DNA of 64,000 nt from positions 30,898 to 94,897 of the forward strand of contig JAWLCT010000009.1 of assembly GCA_041687015.1 (NCBI GenBank). The letters run 5' to 3'. Below, in pieces: positions 1 through 7,737 of the stretch. The translations under genes were made by a program, and so were the position numbers. Within the stretch, counting starts at the first letter, position 1. Every line of letters begins with the position of its first letter. The notes below the pieces were generated by a model. The model did no database searches. It had not been told where the DNA came from and was given only the letters and a program-made list of their open reading frames with translations. Source of the stretch: JALOAT01 sp041687015 (GTDB lineage: Bacteria; Pseudomonadota; Gammaproteobacteria; Thiohalomonadales; Thiohalomonadaceae).

Positions 1-2
1 AT

Positions 3-1112
3 CGCCGGCTCAGTGCCGCCATTCAGCGCATCGAGGAAGATTATCAGTCCCACGCCGAGAGCCCCCCGGCACCCGAGGACTGGGTGCATGCAGTCGACAC
101 TATCGCCAAAATATCCTCGCCGCGCGACACCATGGCCAAGGTGCTGAAAGATATCCAGGCATCCATCGAACGCGATCAGGCGCTCGCGCTTGCGGAATAT
201 CGCAAGGCCACCACCGCACGCCACCGCTTGTTGTCCCGAGCCATGCCCCACTGGCGTCACCTGGTCAAAGGTATCGATTCCGTTTCGGTGGCACTGAACC
301 GCTTGCTGGAACGCTCGCGCAGCATCGACCGCTACGTGGAAGAGTATCGCAGTATCGTACGCGGGGACGAACGGGCGGAACGTGCGCTTTCCTCGTCTTC
401 GCTGACCCAGTTTTTCATTGCCGGTTTGGTGCTTGCCATCGCGGTCGGCGGGGCCCTGGTGAATTTCCATCTCATCGCACGGCCGTTGCAGGAGATGGTC
501 GGCGGCAGCGCCTACATCGCCGGTTTCAAGGTTTCGCAGGTGGCCGCGCTGGTGATCATTCTCATGGAGATTGCCATGGGGCTTTTCTTCATGGAGGCGA
601 TGCGTGTCACGCGCCTGTTCCCGGTCATCGCGGCGTTGGATGACCGGCTGCGCATACGCATGGGTTGGGCGGCCTTCGTGTTGTTGTTCATTCTGGCGAG
701 TGTGGAAGCGGGCCTGGCCTACATGCGCGAGATTCTGGCCCAGGACGATGCCGCCTTGATCGCGCAGCTGGCCGGCTCGGCGGATGCCGCCGTGGTCAGC
801 CAGCAATGGATTACGTCCGCTGCGCAAATGGGTATGGGCTTCATTCTTCCGTTTGCGCTCACCTTCGTCGCCATTCCGCTGGAGTCGTTCATCCATGCGG
901 CACGCACGGTATTCGGCGTGCTGGCGGTGCTGGCTCTGCGGGCGTTCGCCTTCCTTTTCCGCCTCGGCGGCAATGTGTGTCATCACCTTGGCGCGCTGTT
1001 GATCCAGGTTTATGACATCCTGGCTTTCGCCCCCCTCGGTATCGAGAGGCTCATCGCCAGCCGGGGTGAGATGGACAAAACGGCACGGCCGGGCAAAGTG
1101 GCAGAGGTCTGA
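3..1112 (+). CDS. Multi-pass membrane protein, 5' end outside the window
   Basis: The reading frame is open from the first bases of the window, so the gene starts upstream; a GTG at 84 is only an internal candidate. The visible part (about 370 residues) has a charged, helical N-terminal half rich in Arg, Glu and Ala. At least four strongly hydrophobic segments follow, encoded near 400-480, 530-630, 660-725 and 825-970, and the tail is short and basic. I recognise no catalytic motif. The stop at 1110-1112 lies one base before the ATG of a VWA-domain lipoprotein, so the two are almost certainly translated together. The coupling suggests a membrane protein working with the lipoprotein; its function is unknown. 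Confidence 0.8.
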   Translation, partial: RRLSAAIQRIEEDYQSHAESPPAPEDWVHAVDTIAKISSPRDTMAKVLKDIQASIERDQALALAEYRKATTARHRLLSRAMPHWRHLVKGIDSVSVALNRLLERSRSIDRYVEEYRSIVRGDERAERALSSSSLTQFFIAGLVLAIAVGGALVNFHLIARPLQEMVGGSAYIAGFKVSQVAALVIILMEIAMGLFFMEAMRVTRLFPVIAALDDRLRIRMGWAAFVLLFILASVEAGLAYMREILAQDDAALIAQLAGSADAAVVSQQWITSAAQMGMGFILPFALTFVAIPLESFIHAARTVFGVLAVLALRAFAFLFRLGGNVCHHLGALLIQVYDILAFAPLGIERLIASRGEMDKTARPGKVAEV

Positions 1113-1113
1113 A

Positions 1114-1761
1114 ATGAAAACGAGAAATCTCCTGCTGGGTGTCGCCGGCCTGCTACTCGTTGCCTGCTCCCAGCCGACGGATCACCGCCAGGGTGTTTAC
1201 ATGCTGCTGGACACCTCCGGCACCTACACCCAGGAGCTGACCAAGGCGCAGAGCATCATGAACTACGTGCTGGCCAAACTGGATTCCGCTGACGTATTCG
1301 CGGTCGCACGCATCGATACCGCGAGTTTCAGTGAAAAGGACATCATCGCCAAGGTCAGCTTCGACGAACAACCGAGCCGCGCCAACCAGCAAAAACGTGC
1401 GTTCCTGGAGAACATCAACCGGTTCGTGCGCGACGTGAAATCCAGCACGTACACGGACATCACCGGTGGCTTGCTGCAAGGAGTGGAGTTCCTGCGTGAG
1501 GCCGGTACCGGCAACAAGACGATTCTGATTTTCTCCGACATGAAGGAAGAGATCCCGGAGGGTTATGTCCGCGACGTGCCGCTGGACCTGAAAGGAATTC
1601 AGGTGGTGGCCCTCAACGTGACCAAGCTGCGCGGTGACAATATCGACCCGCGGGAATACGCAGGCCGTCTGGAGGCGTGGCGAAGCAAAGTGGAGAACGC
1701 CGGTGGACACTGGCGTGTCATCAATGATCTGGAACGGCTGGAAGCCATCATCCAGAACTGA
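1114..1761 (+). CDS. VWA-domain lipoprotein
   Basis: A 215-residue protein with a type II signal peptide (lipobox LLVAC, Cys18) and, right after it, a von Willebrand factor A fold. Residues 33-37 read DTSGT, the metal-ion-dependent adhesion site pattern DxSxT, and ILIFSD near residue 138 fits a core VWA strand. I chose the ATG at 1114 because it follows the upstream stop by one base and gives an intact lipobox; an in-frame start at 1012 would bury the signal peptide. VWA lipoproteins usually bind a protein partner through a divalent metal, here perhaps the preceding membrane protein. An intrinsic terminator lies just downstream. The specific role is unknown. Confidence 0.85.
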   Translation: MKTRNLLLGVAGLLLVACSQPTDHRQGVYMLLDTSGTYTQELTKAQSIMNYVLAKLDSADVFAVARIDTASFSEKDIIAKVSFDEQPSRANQQKRAFLENINRFVRDVKSSTYTDITGGLLQGVEFLREAGTGNKTILIFSDMKEEIPEGYVRDVPLDLKGIQVVALNVTKLRGDNIDPREYAGRLEAWRSKVENAGGHWRVINDLERLEAIIQN

Positions 1762-1770
1762 GTTCTGATA

Positions 1771-1801
1771 AAAAAGGCCCGACTCACGTCGGGCCTTTTT
1801 T
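1771..1801 (+). terminator. Intrinsic terminator after the VWA lipoprotein gene
   Basis: A perfect inverted repeat, AAAAAGGCCCGAC (1771-1783) and GTCGGGCCTTTTT (1788-1800), has a 4-base loop and runs into a T tract. It sits 10 bases after the stop codon. The A and T flanks make it potentially bidirectional. Confidence 0.9.
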
Positions 1802-1816
1802 CGTGTGTCCCGCATT

Positions 1817-1975
1817 TTCTCCCGCCAAGAAGCGACATCTGCTGGGAGGCTGATTGTCGAAACCGATGGGGGACAGCAAAGCAGCACAGCGGGGGTACGA
1901 TGACCGGAGGAGCGCCTGTCTCGAAGCGATGGGATTCCGCGTGCTGCGTTTCTGGAACCATGAAAGTTTGCGCCG
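1817..1975 (+). pseudogene. Decayed DUF559 (Vsr-like endonuclease fold) remnant
   Basis: Two frames on the plus strand together spell the DUF559 signature. One frame from 1817 reads FSRQE...RLIVETDGGQ. After a frameshift near 1875, the next frame reads YDDRRSACLEAMGFRVLRFWNHE. Intact members read roughly FRRQ...RLIVELDGGQH...YDARRxxWLEAxGFRVLRFWNNE. The stretch between FRRQ and RLIVE (the PIGPFIVDFA region) is deleted, and no start codon or C-terminus remains. The rest of the gap up to 2218 holds no gene I can support. A half-match to the palindromic repeat core (TTGGCTTGGCGTCT) lies near 2037. Confidence 0.65.
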
Positions 1976-2218
1976 GAACAGACCGCGACCCGCGCGTCGC
2001 CCCCTGCCTCCACCGTCATCAACATTTGCCATCCTTTGGCTTGGCGTCTGGGAGAGCAAAGAAACCTTTCTGAAGAGCGAGCGGAGGAGTACCCCGTGGC
2101 ACCACCAAGCGCGAGGCAACGCGCCGCAGAATTCGTGCCGACTTGATGCGCATCAAGGGCGAGCGGCGCGGATTCACATAGAGTCACGCCCGATTTTTAC
2201 CCCATGGAGAAACACACA

Positions 2219-2683
2219 ATGAAAAAATGGAAATGCCCCCTCGGCATCGCCGTGCTTGGCGTACTGCTGGTCGCCGTGTTGGTCCGGTTTCTGGTGGTGG
2301 GAGAAACGGTGGTGGCCCCGGACGGGCGGCGGGCCATCGCGTTGACGCAGCCGGAACGGGACCTGGTACTGGCCGAGATGCGCGGTTTCCTCGCGGGGCT
2401 GCAGACCATCACCACGGCGCTGACACAGGAGGATATGGCGCTGGTTGCCCGCACGGCGCGGGGGCTGGGCATGCAGACCGCCCGCAATGTCCCGGCCTCG
2501 CTGACGGGCAAGCTACCGCTTGAGTTCAAGCAACTGGGCTTCAGCGTTCACAGCGATTTCGACCAGATTGCCGTGGATGCCGAGGCCATGGGCGATCCGG
2601 CTGTCACCCTGCGTCAGATCAGCGAAACCCTGACGAAATGCGTGGCCTGCCACCAAGCCCACCAGATCGTAACGGCGCCGTAA
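2219..2683 (+). CDS. Membrane-anchored mono-haem cytochrome c-type protein
   Basis: A 154-residue protein with one N-terminal hydrophobic segment (about residues 8-27) that serves as signal or anchor, a helical middle, and a single haem c motif CVACH near the C-terminus. A C-terminal haem on a helical protein resembles the cytochrome c'/c556 class; assignment to that class is inference. The ATG at 2219 has a GGAG at 2207-2210 at good spacing, so I prefer it over the in-frame ATG at 2204, whose codons overlap that ribosome binding site. It could donate or accept electrons near the oxidase encoded downstream on the other strand, but nothing in the sequence ties them directly. Confidence 0.75.
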   Translation: MKKWKCPLGIAVLGVLLVAVLVRFLVVGETVVAPDGRRAIALTQPERDLVLAEMRGFLAGLQTITTALTQEDMALVARTARGLGMQTARNVPASLTGKLPLEFKQLGFSVHSDFDQIAVDAEAMGDPAVTLRQISETLTKCVACHQAHQIVTAP

Positions 2684-2730
2684 CGTAGCGTAGGGCCATC
2701 GCGCCGGCAGGGGCGTAGGCCGATGGTCCA

Positions 2731-2797
2731 CAAAGCGCGAAAACCGCCAAGGGGGTCGACCACCCGCAGACGATAACCGCCTTGGCGTTCTTCGCTT
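2731..2797. repeat. Imperfect intergenic palindrome, CGCCAAG core
   Basis: GCGCGAAAACCGCCAAGG (from about 2736) is followed by ACCGCCTTGGCGTTCTTCGC (from about 2776), an imperfect inverted repeat. Its core (CCGCCAAGG / CCTTGGCG) is shared with the palindromes near 49.9 kb and 54.6 kb. Confidence 0.5.
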
Positions 2798-2887
2798 CCT
2801 GATCAGCGATGGCACGCCGCGCTCACTGTGAATCGGTCGTATAGACTGCATTGCAAACGGCTGACGGCCGCTCCGGGTCTCGGCTCC

Positions 2888-3298
2888 ATGGAACTATTGC
2901 TGAAGCTCCTGCACATCGCCGCGTTGACCTTCTGGCTGGCGGGCGCGCTGTATATGCCGCAAGTGTTCGTTCGCTTTACGCGCACGCGCGGACAGCAGGC
3001 GATCGAGGTGTTGGCTTTGGCGCGTGGGGTTTATTTCCACGTCATGACCCCCGGAGCCATCCTGGCGGTGGTGCTCGGCACGGCGCTGATTTTCTACGGG
3101 TTCGAGGGTGGCTGGCTGCCGGTGAAACTGGCCTTGGTCATGGCACTGACGGCCTTTCATCTTTTTTGCGGCAGGACACTGCTTCTGTTGGAGAAACAGC
3201 GGCCACCGCACGCACCTGCGTTCTATCACCTGCTCACCGTCATGCCCATTCCCCTGTTGATCGCCATCGTGGCCCTCGCGATCGCCAAGCCGTTATGA
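2888..3298 (+). CDS. HemJ/CopD-like membrane protein
   Basis: About 136 residues with four transmembrane helices, starting at the ATG at 2888; an upstream in-frame start at 2828 would add an atypical basic leader. The N-terminal helix has the His and Trp-x-Ala-Gly pattern of HemJ-type protoporphyrinogen IX oxidases (LLHIAALTFWLAGALYMPQ). The third and fourth helices show WLPVKLALV and a later FHLFCGR, close to the family pattern WLxxKLxLV...YHxxCGR. Length matches HemJ (about 140). HemJ oxidises protoporphyrinogen IX in haem synthesis, so placement near a haem a oxidase is sensible. The wider CopD family also contains copper-handling proteins, so I give no gene symbol. Confidence 0.65.
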   Translation: MELLLKLLHIAALTFWLAGALYMPQVFVRFTRTRGQQAIEVLALARGVYFHVMTPGAILAVVLGTALIFYGFEGGWLPVKLALVMALTAFHLFCGRTLLLLEKQRPPHAPAFYHLLTVMPIPLLIAIVALAIAKPL

Positions 3299-3302
3299 AC
3301 CG

Positions 3303-3779
3303 TCACGGCTCCTCTTCTTCGGTGATGTAGGTTCCCACCAGTTCGTGGAACACCAGTTTGCCGCCAAGGTAACCGGTGAAGGCGAGCATGAGGGCGGTGA
3401 TGCCGGACAACAACACGCCCCAGGGCAACACGTGGGCCACCGGATCGGCCAGGCGCAGCATGAAATTGGCCGAGGCGAAGGAGATCACCACGATGGCGGC
3501 CAGGAAATGACCCCAGCCGCGGATTTTGTCGCGGATCCGGGGGATGGTGAAGAAATCGGTCATGCCTGCAATCGCGGCCGCCGTTCCGCCCAGCAAGCCG
3601 ATGGTGACGAGCCAGAAGGCGGCGCGTGCCCAGAAGGGATCGCCTGTCCACCAGAACGCCACGTCCGCGGCGAGCGCGCCGATGAGAAAGGCGATGGGAA
3701 AGGTGACCAGCATGGGATGAATGGGGTGGTTGTAGATGGCGGCGGTACTGGGGATCCGGATCTCATGCTGCTTTGCCAT
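3303..3779 (-). CDS. DUF2231 four-helix membrane protein
   Basis: A 158-residue protein with about four transmembrane segments. The N-terminal motif YNHPIHPMLVTFPIA is the signature of the DUF2231 family, whose His-Pro-x-x-His-Pro pattern may bind metal or haem. The ATG at 3779 has a strong AAGGAGG five bases upstream, which decides the start; an extension to 3842 would overlap the oxidase gene. It lies 28 bases after the end of ctaD on the same strand and is probably cotranscribed. The function of the family is not established; a redox role beside the oxidase is a guess. Confidence 0.8.
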   Translation of the reverse strand: MAKQHEIRIPSTAAIYNHPIHPMLVTFPIAFLIGALAADVAFWWTGDPFWARAAFWLVTIGLLGGTAAAIAGMTDFFTIPRIRDKIRGWGHFLAAIVVISFASANFMLRLADPVAHVLPWGVLLSGITALMLAFTGYLGGKLVFHELVGTYITEEEEP

Positions 3780-3807
3780 GGTCACCTCCTTGCATGGCTC
3801 GACACCA

Positions 3808-6306
3808 TCAGAAGAGCAGGGGAACCAGAGAGACTGCGCCATAGGCGAATACGCCCAAGGTCATGGTGTAATGCCACCACTCCGCGGCGACGCGGGCCTC
3901 CAGGGCACGGTGCTGATCGATGGCACCGCGGCGGGAACGTGAAAACACGAAGCCGGCCATGACCAACGCGATCATCAGATGGACGACCTGCACGCCGTAC
4001 AGGGTATACACCACGGAAGCATAGGCATGGGCAGCCGCGGCGGGCTGCGCATCGGCCACCCAGAGCGCAGTGACCCACAGATAAACGGTGCCCGCCGTCA
4101 TGGCGGCAGCCAGATCGATTCGGTAGCGGGCGGGCTGGCCGCGACCGTTGGCGCGTACCGCCAGGTGCATCAGCACACTGCTGGTTACCAACAGCAATAC
4201 CGCGAGCAACGGTGCACCGTCGGCGCCAACGGTGTGAAACACCGGCGGCCAGGCGGGAGAGACGATCCATAGAAAAAAATAGGCGAACAGCAGGTGGGCA
4301 TAAGTGACGGCGCTGACCACCATGGCAAAGCGCCCGCCCCAGAGCCCGGGCGCCTGGGGGCTCAGGGATTGGTTGGGCAGGCGCAGACCGCCGCCGGCGT
4401 CGATATGTGCGGGGGCACCCGCATACGCGCTGTCTTTTGCCCAGCGCAGGAGCATGAAAACAGTGACCACCACCCCCACGATGCTCAACCCGTGCCACCC
4501 CAACAGAATGCCGAGGAACGGCACGAAGGCGGCGAGGGCCGACCACAGAGGTATCCAGCTCTGGGTGGGCAAACGGATCACCTGTTCGGGAACGGCGGCG
4601 CCGGCGCTGGTGCCCAAGGTTTCACGCTGCCCTGCGGAAGGATCGGCGAGCAAACCGGCGCCGTCCGCCATGGCATCGGGAAGTTGAGGCTGTTCCCAAA
4701 GCGGATGCCGCGAACTCAACCGGGGAATGCTCACGAAGTTGTACGGTGGTACGCCCGGACCCATGCCCCATTCCAGGGTGCCGGCACGCCAGGGATTGCG
4801 TGCTGGGCGATCGCCCAGGCGCCAATGCAGATACAGGTCGGCAACCACGACGCCGATTCCGATGGTGAGCAGGAAGCCGCCCAGGCTGGAGATCAGATTC
4901 AGCCATGCCCAGCCAAGCCCTTCCTGGTAGGTGTACACCCGTCGCGGCATGCCGAGCATGCCGGTGAGATGCATGGGCAGAAACGTGATGTTGAAGCCGG
5001 CGAAAACAAGCCAGAACCCGATGTGCCCGAGGCGTTCCGACGTGATGCGGGTGACGAACAACGGCCACCAGTAATAAAGCCCTGCGAGCAGCGGAAACAC
5101 CATGCCGCCGAACAGGACGTAATGCAGGTGGGCGACCACGAAATGACTGTCGTGGACCTGCCAGTCGAAGGGCACCAGGGCCACCATCACGCCGGTGAGC
5201 CCGCCGAGCACGAAGGTGAAAAAAAAGCCGATCACGTACAGCATGGGCACGCTCATCACGGGGCGGCCATGCCAGAGGGTCGCGATCCACGCGAACACCT
5301 GTATGCCGCTGGGGATGGCGACGGCCATGCTTGCGGCTGAAAAGAAACTCAGGGACAACCGCGGAATGCCGGTGGTGAACATATGGTGGACCCAGAGCCC
5401 GAAGCTGATGAATCCCGTGGCCAGGACAGCCGCCACCACCCAGCTGTAGCCGGCCAGCGGTCGGCGTGCGAAGGTCTCCACGACCACCGTCACGACGCCG
5501 GCAGCGGGAAGAAAGATGATGTAGACCTCCGGGTGCCCGAAAATCCAGAACAGGTGCTGCCACAGCAGCGGATCGCCGCCGCGCGCAGCGTTGTAGAAGA
5601 CGAAGCCGAAGCTGCGTTCCATTTCCAGCAGCACGCTGCCGAGGATGAGCGGAGGGAAGGCGAACAGGATCATGAACGCCGTCACCAGCATGTACCAGGC
5701 AAACAACGGCATGCGCGCAAGCGTCATACCCGGTGCGCGGGTTTTTAGAATGGAGATGATGAGTTCCGCGGCGGCAGTGAGTGCGGAGATCTCGATGAAC
5801 GTGACGCCCAGCAACCAGAAATCCGCGTTCATCCCCGGCGTGTATTGTTTGTCATTGAGCGGAACGTACATGAACCAGCCGCCGTCGGGCGCCGCATCGA
5901 AGAAAAAACTGCTGAACAGGAACAAGCCGCCGAGCAGGTAGCACCAATATCCGAAGGCGCCCAAACGCGGGAAGGGCAGATCGCGCGCGCCGATCATTTT
6001 TGGGATCAAATACACCCCGAGGCCTTCCAGAATCGGCACCGCAAACAGGAACATCATGGTGGTGCCGTGCATGGTCACCACCTGGTTATAGGTGGCGTGA
6101 TCCAGGTCGGTATTGTCCGGCCAGGCCAGTTGCGCACGAATCGCCATGGCCAGCAGTCCACCGACCAGGAAGAACCCGAAGCCGGTGACGAGGTAGCGCA
6201 GGCCCACCGAGGTGTGGTTGACCGCACTGGCGGCGCGCCAGCCGGGTGGGTTGGCCCAGAACGCCATGAAGCGCTCGTGCAGGTCGTGGGAGCGGCGGAC
6301 CGTCAC
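3808..6306 (-). CDS. ctaD: Cytochrome c oxidase subunit I+III fusion (caa3 type)
   Basis: An 832-residue fusion. The first ~560 residues are haem-copper oxidase subunit I: low-spin haem ligand in MHGTTMMFLF, the GHPEVYI motif with the proton-channel Glu and the CuB His-Tyr pair, HH in WVHHMFTTG, and HxxxAHxHYVLFG near the C-terminus for high-spin haem and haem a ligands. The last ~250 residues hold the subunit III helices. The Glu in GHPEVY puts it in the A1-like group. The reading frame extends upstream without a stop, but that part has no oxidase similarity and overlaps coxB, so I take the GTG at 6306, whose last two bases are shared with the coxB stop. It reduces O2 to water and pumps protons in the inner membrane. 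Confidence 0.93.
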   Translation of the reverse strand: MTVRRSHDLHERFMAFWANPPGWRAASAVNHTSVGLRYLVTGFGFFLVGGLLAMAIRAQLAWPDNTDLDHATYNQVVTMHGTTMMFLFAVPILEGLGVYLIPKMIGARDLPFPRLGAFGYWCYLLGGLFLFSSFFFDAAPDGGWFMYVPLNDKQYTPGMNADFWLLGVTFIEISALTAAAELIISILKTRAPGMTLARMPLFAWYMLVTAFMILFAFPPLILGSVLLEMERSFGFVFYNAARGGDPLLWQHLFWIFGHPEVYIIFLPAAGVVTVVVETFARRPLAGYSWVVAAVLATGFISFGLWVHHMFTTGIPRLSLSFFSAASMAVAIPSGIQVFAWIATLWHGRPVMSVPMLYVIGFFFTFVLGGLTGVMVALVPFDWQVHDSHFVVAHLHYVLFGGMVFPLLAGLYYWWPLFVTRITSERLGHIGFWLVFAGFNITFLPMHLTGMLGMPRRVYTYQEGLGWAWLNLISSLGGFLLTIGIGVVVADLYLHWRLGDRPARNPWRAGTLEWGMGPGVPPYNFVSIPRLSSRHPLWEQPQLPDAMADGAGLLADPSAGQRETLGTSAGAAVPEQVIRLPTQSWIPLWSALAAFVPFLGILLGWHGLSIVGVVVTVFMLLRWAKDSAYAGAPAHIDAGGGLRLPNQSLSPQAPGLWGGRFAMVVSAVTYAHLLFAYFFLWIVSPAWPPVFHTVGADGAPLLAVLLLVTSSVLMHLAVRANGRGQPARYRIDLAAAMTAGTVYLWVTALWVADAQPAAAAHAYASVVYTLYGVQVVHLMIALVMAGFVFSRSRRGAIDQHRALEARVAAEWWHYTMTLGVFAYGAVSLVPLLF

Positions 6307-7268
6307 CGCAGTTGCTCCAGCCAGGCAGCCATGGCATGCACCACCGCCGGATCCAGGTGATCGAAGCGGTCCATGAGATTGCCGGGTTTCAGGCGGTGGT
6401 GTTCCGTGATCCAGCGGGCGATGGCGCCGGGGCGGTTGGGCAGCGTACCGGCGCCGAGAAACAATCGACTGCCCACGTGGGTCAGGTCGGGTCCCTGGCG
6501 TCCCCGTGCCGGCGTGCCGCGCACCGTGTGGCATTCCACGCAGCGTTCGGCAAGAAAGGCTGCACGACCGCGTTGGGCGATTGCGCCGGTGGGCGGCTCG
6601 GCAGGCGTGCGGCGTGCGGCCAGCCAGGCCTCGAAATCCGGGGCCGCGGTGGCGACCACCCATAAGGCCATATGGGCGTGTTGAGCGCCGCAGAACTCGG
6701 CGCATTGGCCGCGGTAGGTCCCGGGTGCGTCGGCCCGCAGCGCCAGGGTGTTCACGTGGCCCGGGATCATGTCCTGCTTGCCTGCGAGTTGCGGTACCCA
6801 GAGGCTGTGGATCACGTCCGCCGTGCGCAGACGAAGCTGCACCTCGCGGCCGACGGGAATGTGGATCTCGTTCGCTGTGGTCACGGGCGCCGCGCCCGGG
6901 TAGCGGACTTCCCACCACCAGCGGTGGCCGATCACGTCCACCAGCAACGGTTTGCCGACGCCTGTCACCTCGCCCAACTGCAAACCCCAGGTGAGTAACG
7001 CGCTGAGTGCCGCCACGGGCAGCAGCAGGCCACCGCCGACGATGAATGCATTGGCAGAGGGCCCCGATGCCGCGCCTCGCCGGCGGTATAGCGCCATCAG
7101 CAACAGCACCATGACCAGCCCGAGGACGAGGGCGGAACCCCAGAACATGACCCACCACACCGCGGCGATGTCATCCGCGTTGGCGCCACGCGGCGCCAAC
7201 ATGGATGGTGCGCCTGTGCAGGCGGCAAGCAGCGGAACGATGCCGGCGGGGACGAGAATTCGGGTCAT
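6303..7268 (-). CDS. coxB: Cytochrome c oxidase subunit II with C-terminal cytochrome c domain
   Basis: A 321-residue lipoprotein (lipobox LLAAC, Cys17) with two membrane helices (about 36-62 and 75-97). A cupredoxin domain carries the CuA ligands His154 and C189-AEF-C193-GAQ-H197-AH-M200. A C-terminal cytochrome c domain has CVECH at 243-247 and a distal Met in the GNLMDRF segment. The fused cytochrome makes this a caa3-type subunit II, which takes electrons from soluble cytochrome c and passes them through CuA to subunit I. The ATG at 7268 is preferred over a TTG two codons upstream because it gives a standard lipobox distance. It overlaps ctaD by 4 bases, a translational coupling arrangement. 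Confidence 0.93.
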   Translation of the reverse strand: MTRILVPAGIVPLLAACTGAPSMLAPRGANADDIAAVWWVMFWGSALVLGLVMVLLLMALYRRRGAASGPSANAFIVGGGLLLPVAALSALLTWGLQLGEVTGVGKPLLVDVIGHRWWWEVRYPGAAPVTTANEIHIPVGREVQLRLRTADVIHSLWVPQLAGKQDMIPGHVNTLALRADAPGTYRGQCAEFCGAQHAHMALWVVATAAPDFEAWLAARRTPAEPPTGAIAQRGRAAFLAERCVECHTVRGTPARGRQGPDLTHVGSRLFLGAGTLPNRPGAIARWITEHHRLKPGNLMDRFDHLDPAVVHAMAAWLEQLR

Positions 7269-7380
7269 GGACAATCCATTCGGGTCTCGTGCGGTGCTTC
7301 CATGCTGGGCGGTTTGGCGGATGCGCCGCGGCCGGCCGCCGCTCGTGCTTAGCTTAGGTGAAGGACTTGGGGTGCTTCCG

Positions 7381-7737
7381 ATGCGATTGACGGCGGTGAC
7401 TGACGGCGTGGCGGGTTTGATCGTGCCTCTGCTCCTATGGGGCGCACACCTGGTGTTCGTCTATGGCTTGCTGGCGGTGGACTGCGCTGTCATTCCCGGG
7501 GCCGGTGCTGCAACCCTTCCCGTCCTGTGGCTGGCGAGTTTCGCGGCGGCCATCGCGCTGGGTTCGCTTGCGGGCGTTCAATACCATCATTTGCGGCAGG
7601 GGCGCGACCGAGGGCCCGGCGAGCCGTGGGGCGTGCACAGTCTGGTGTTGAAGGCCGGACCACTGATCAGCCTGATCGCCCTGGTGGCCGTGGTGTGGAC
7701 CGCTTTGCCCCTGGTGTTTGTCACGCCATGCGCCTGA
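7381..7737 (+). CDS. Small four-helix membrane protein beside the oxidase genes
   Basis: A predicted 118-residue protein with about three to four hydrophobic segments and no recognised motif. It diverges from coxB and overlaps the next gene by 10 bases. In-frame ATGs exist at 7321 and 7381; I prefer 7381 because the first hydrophobic segment then begins at a normal distance from the N-terminus, but neither start has a strong ribosome binding site. Small membrane proteins of this kind often accompany oxidase operons, but I cannot assign this one to a family. Codon usage and GC match the neighbours. Confidence 0.6.
   Translation: MRLTAVTDGVAGLIVPLLLWGAHLVFVYGLLAVDCAVIPGAGAATLPVLWLASFAAAIALGSLAGVQYHHLRQGRDRGPGEPWGVHSLVLKAGPLISLIALVAVVWTALPLVFVTPCA

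Noticed and set aside
1153..2187. 344-codon minus-strand frame across the VWA gene and the gap
   Set aside because: It crosses the intrinsic terminator and is antisense to the VWA lipoprotein; no domain.
6307..7158. Upstream open frame continuous with ctaD
   Set aside because: It has no oxidase similarity, is dense in Arg/Pro/His, and is the shadow of coxB in another frame. The real start is the GTG at 6306.
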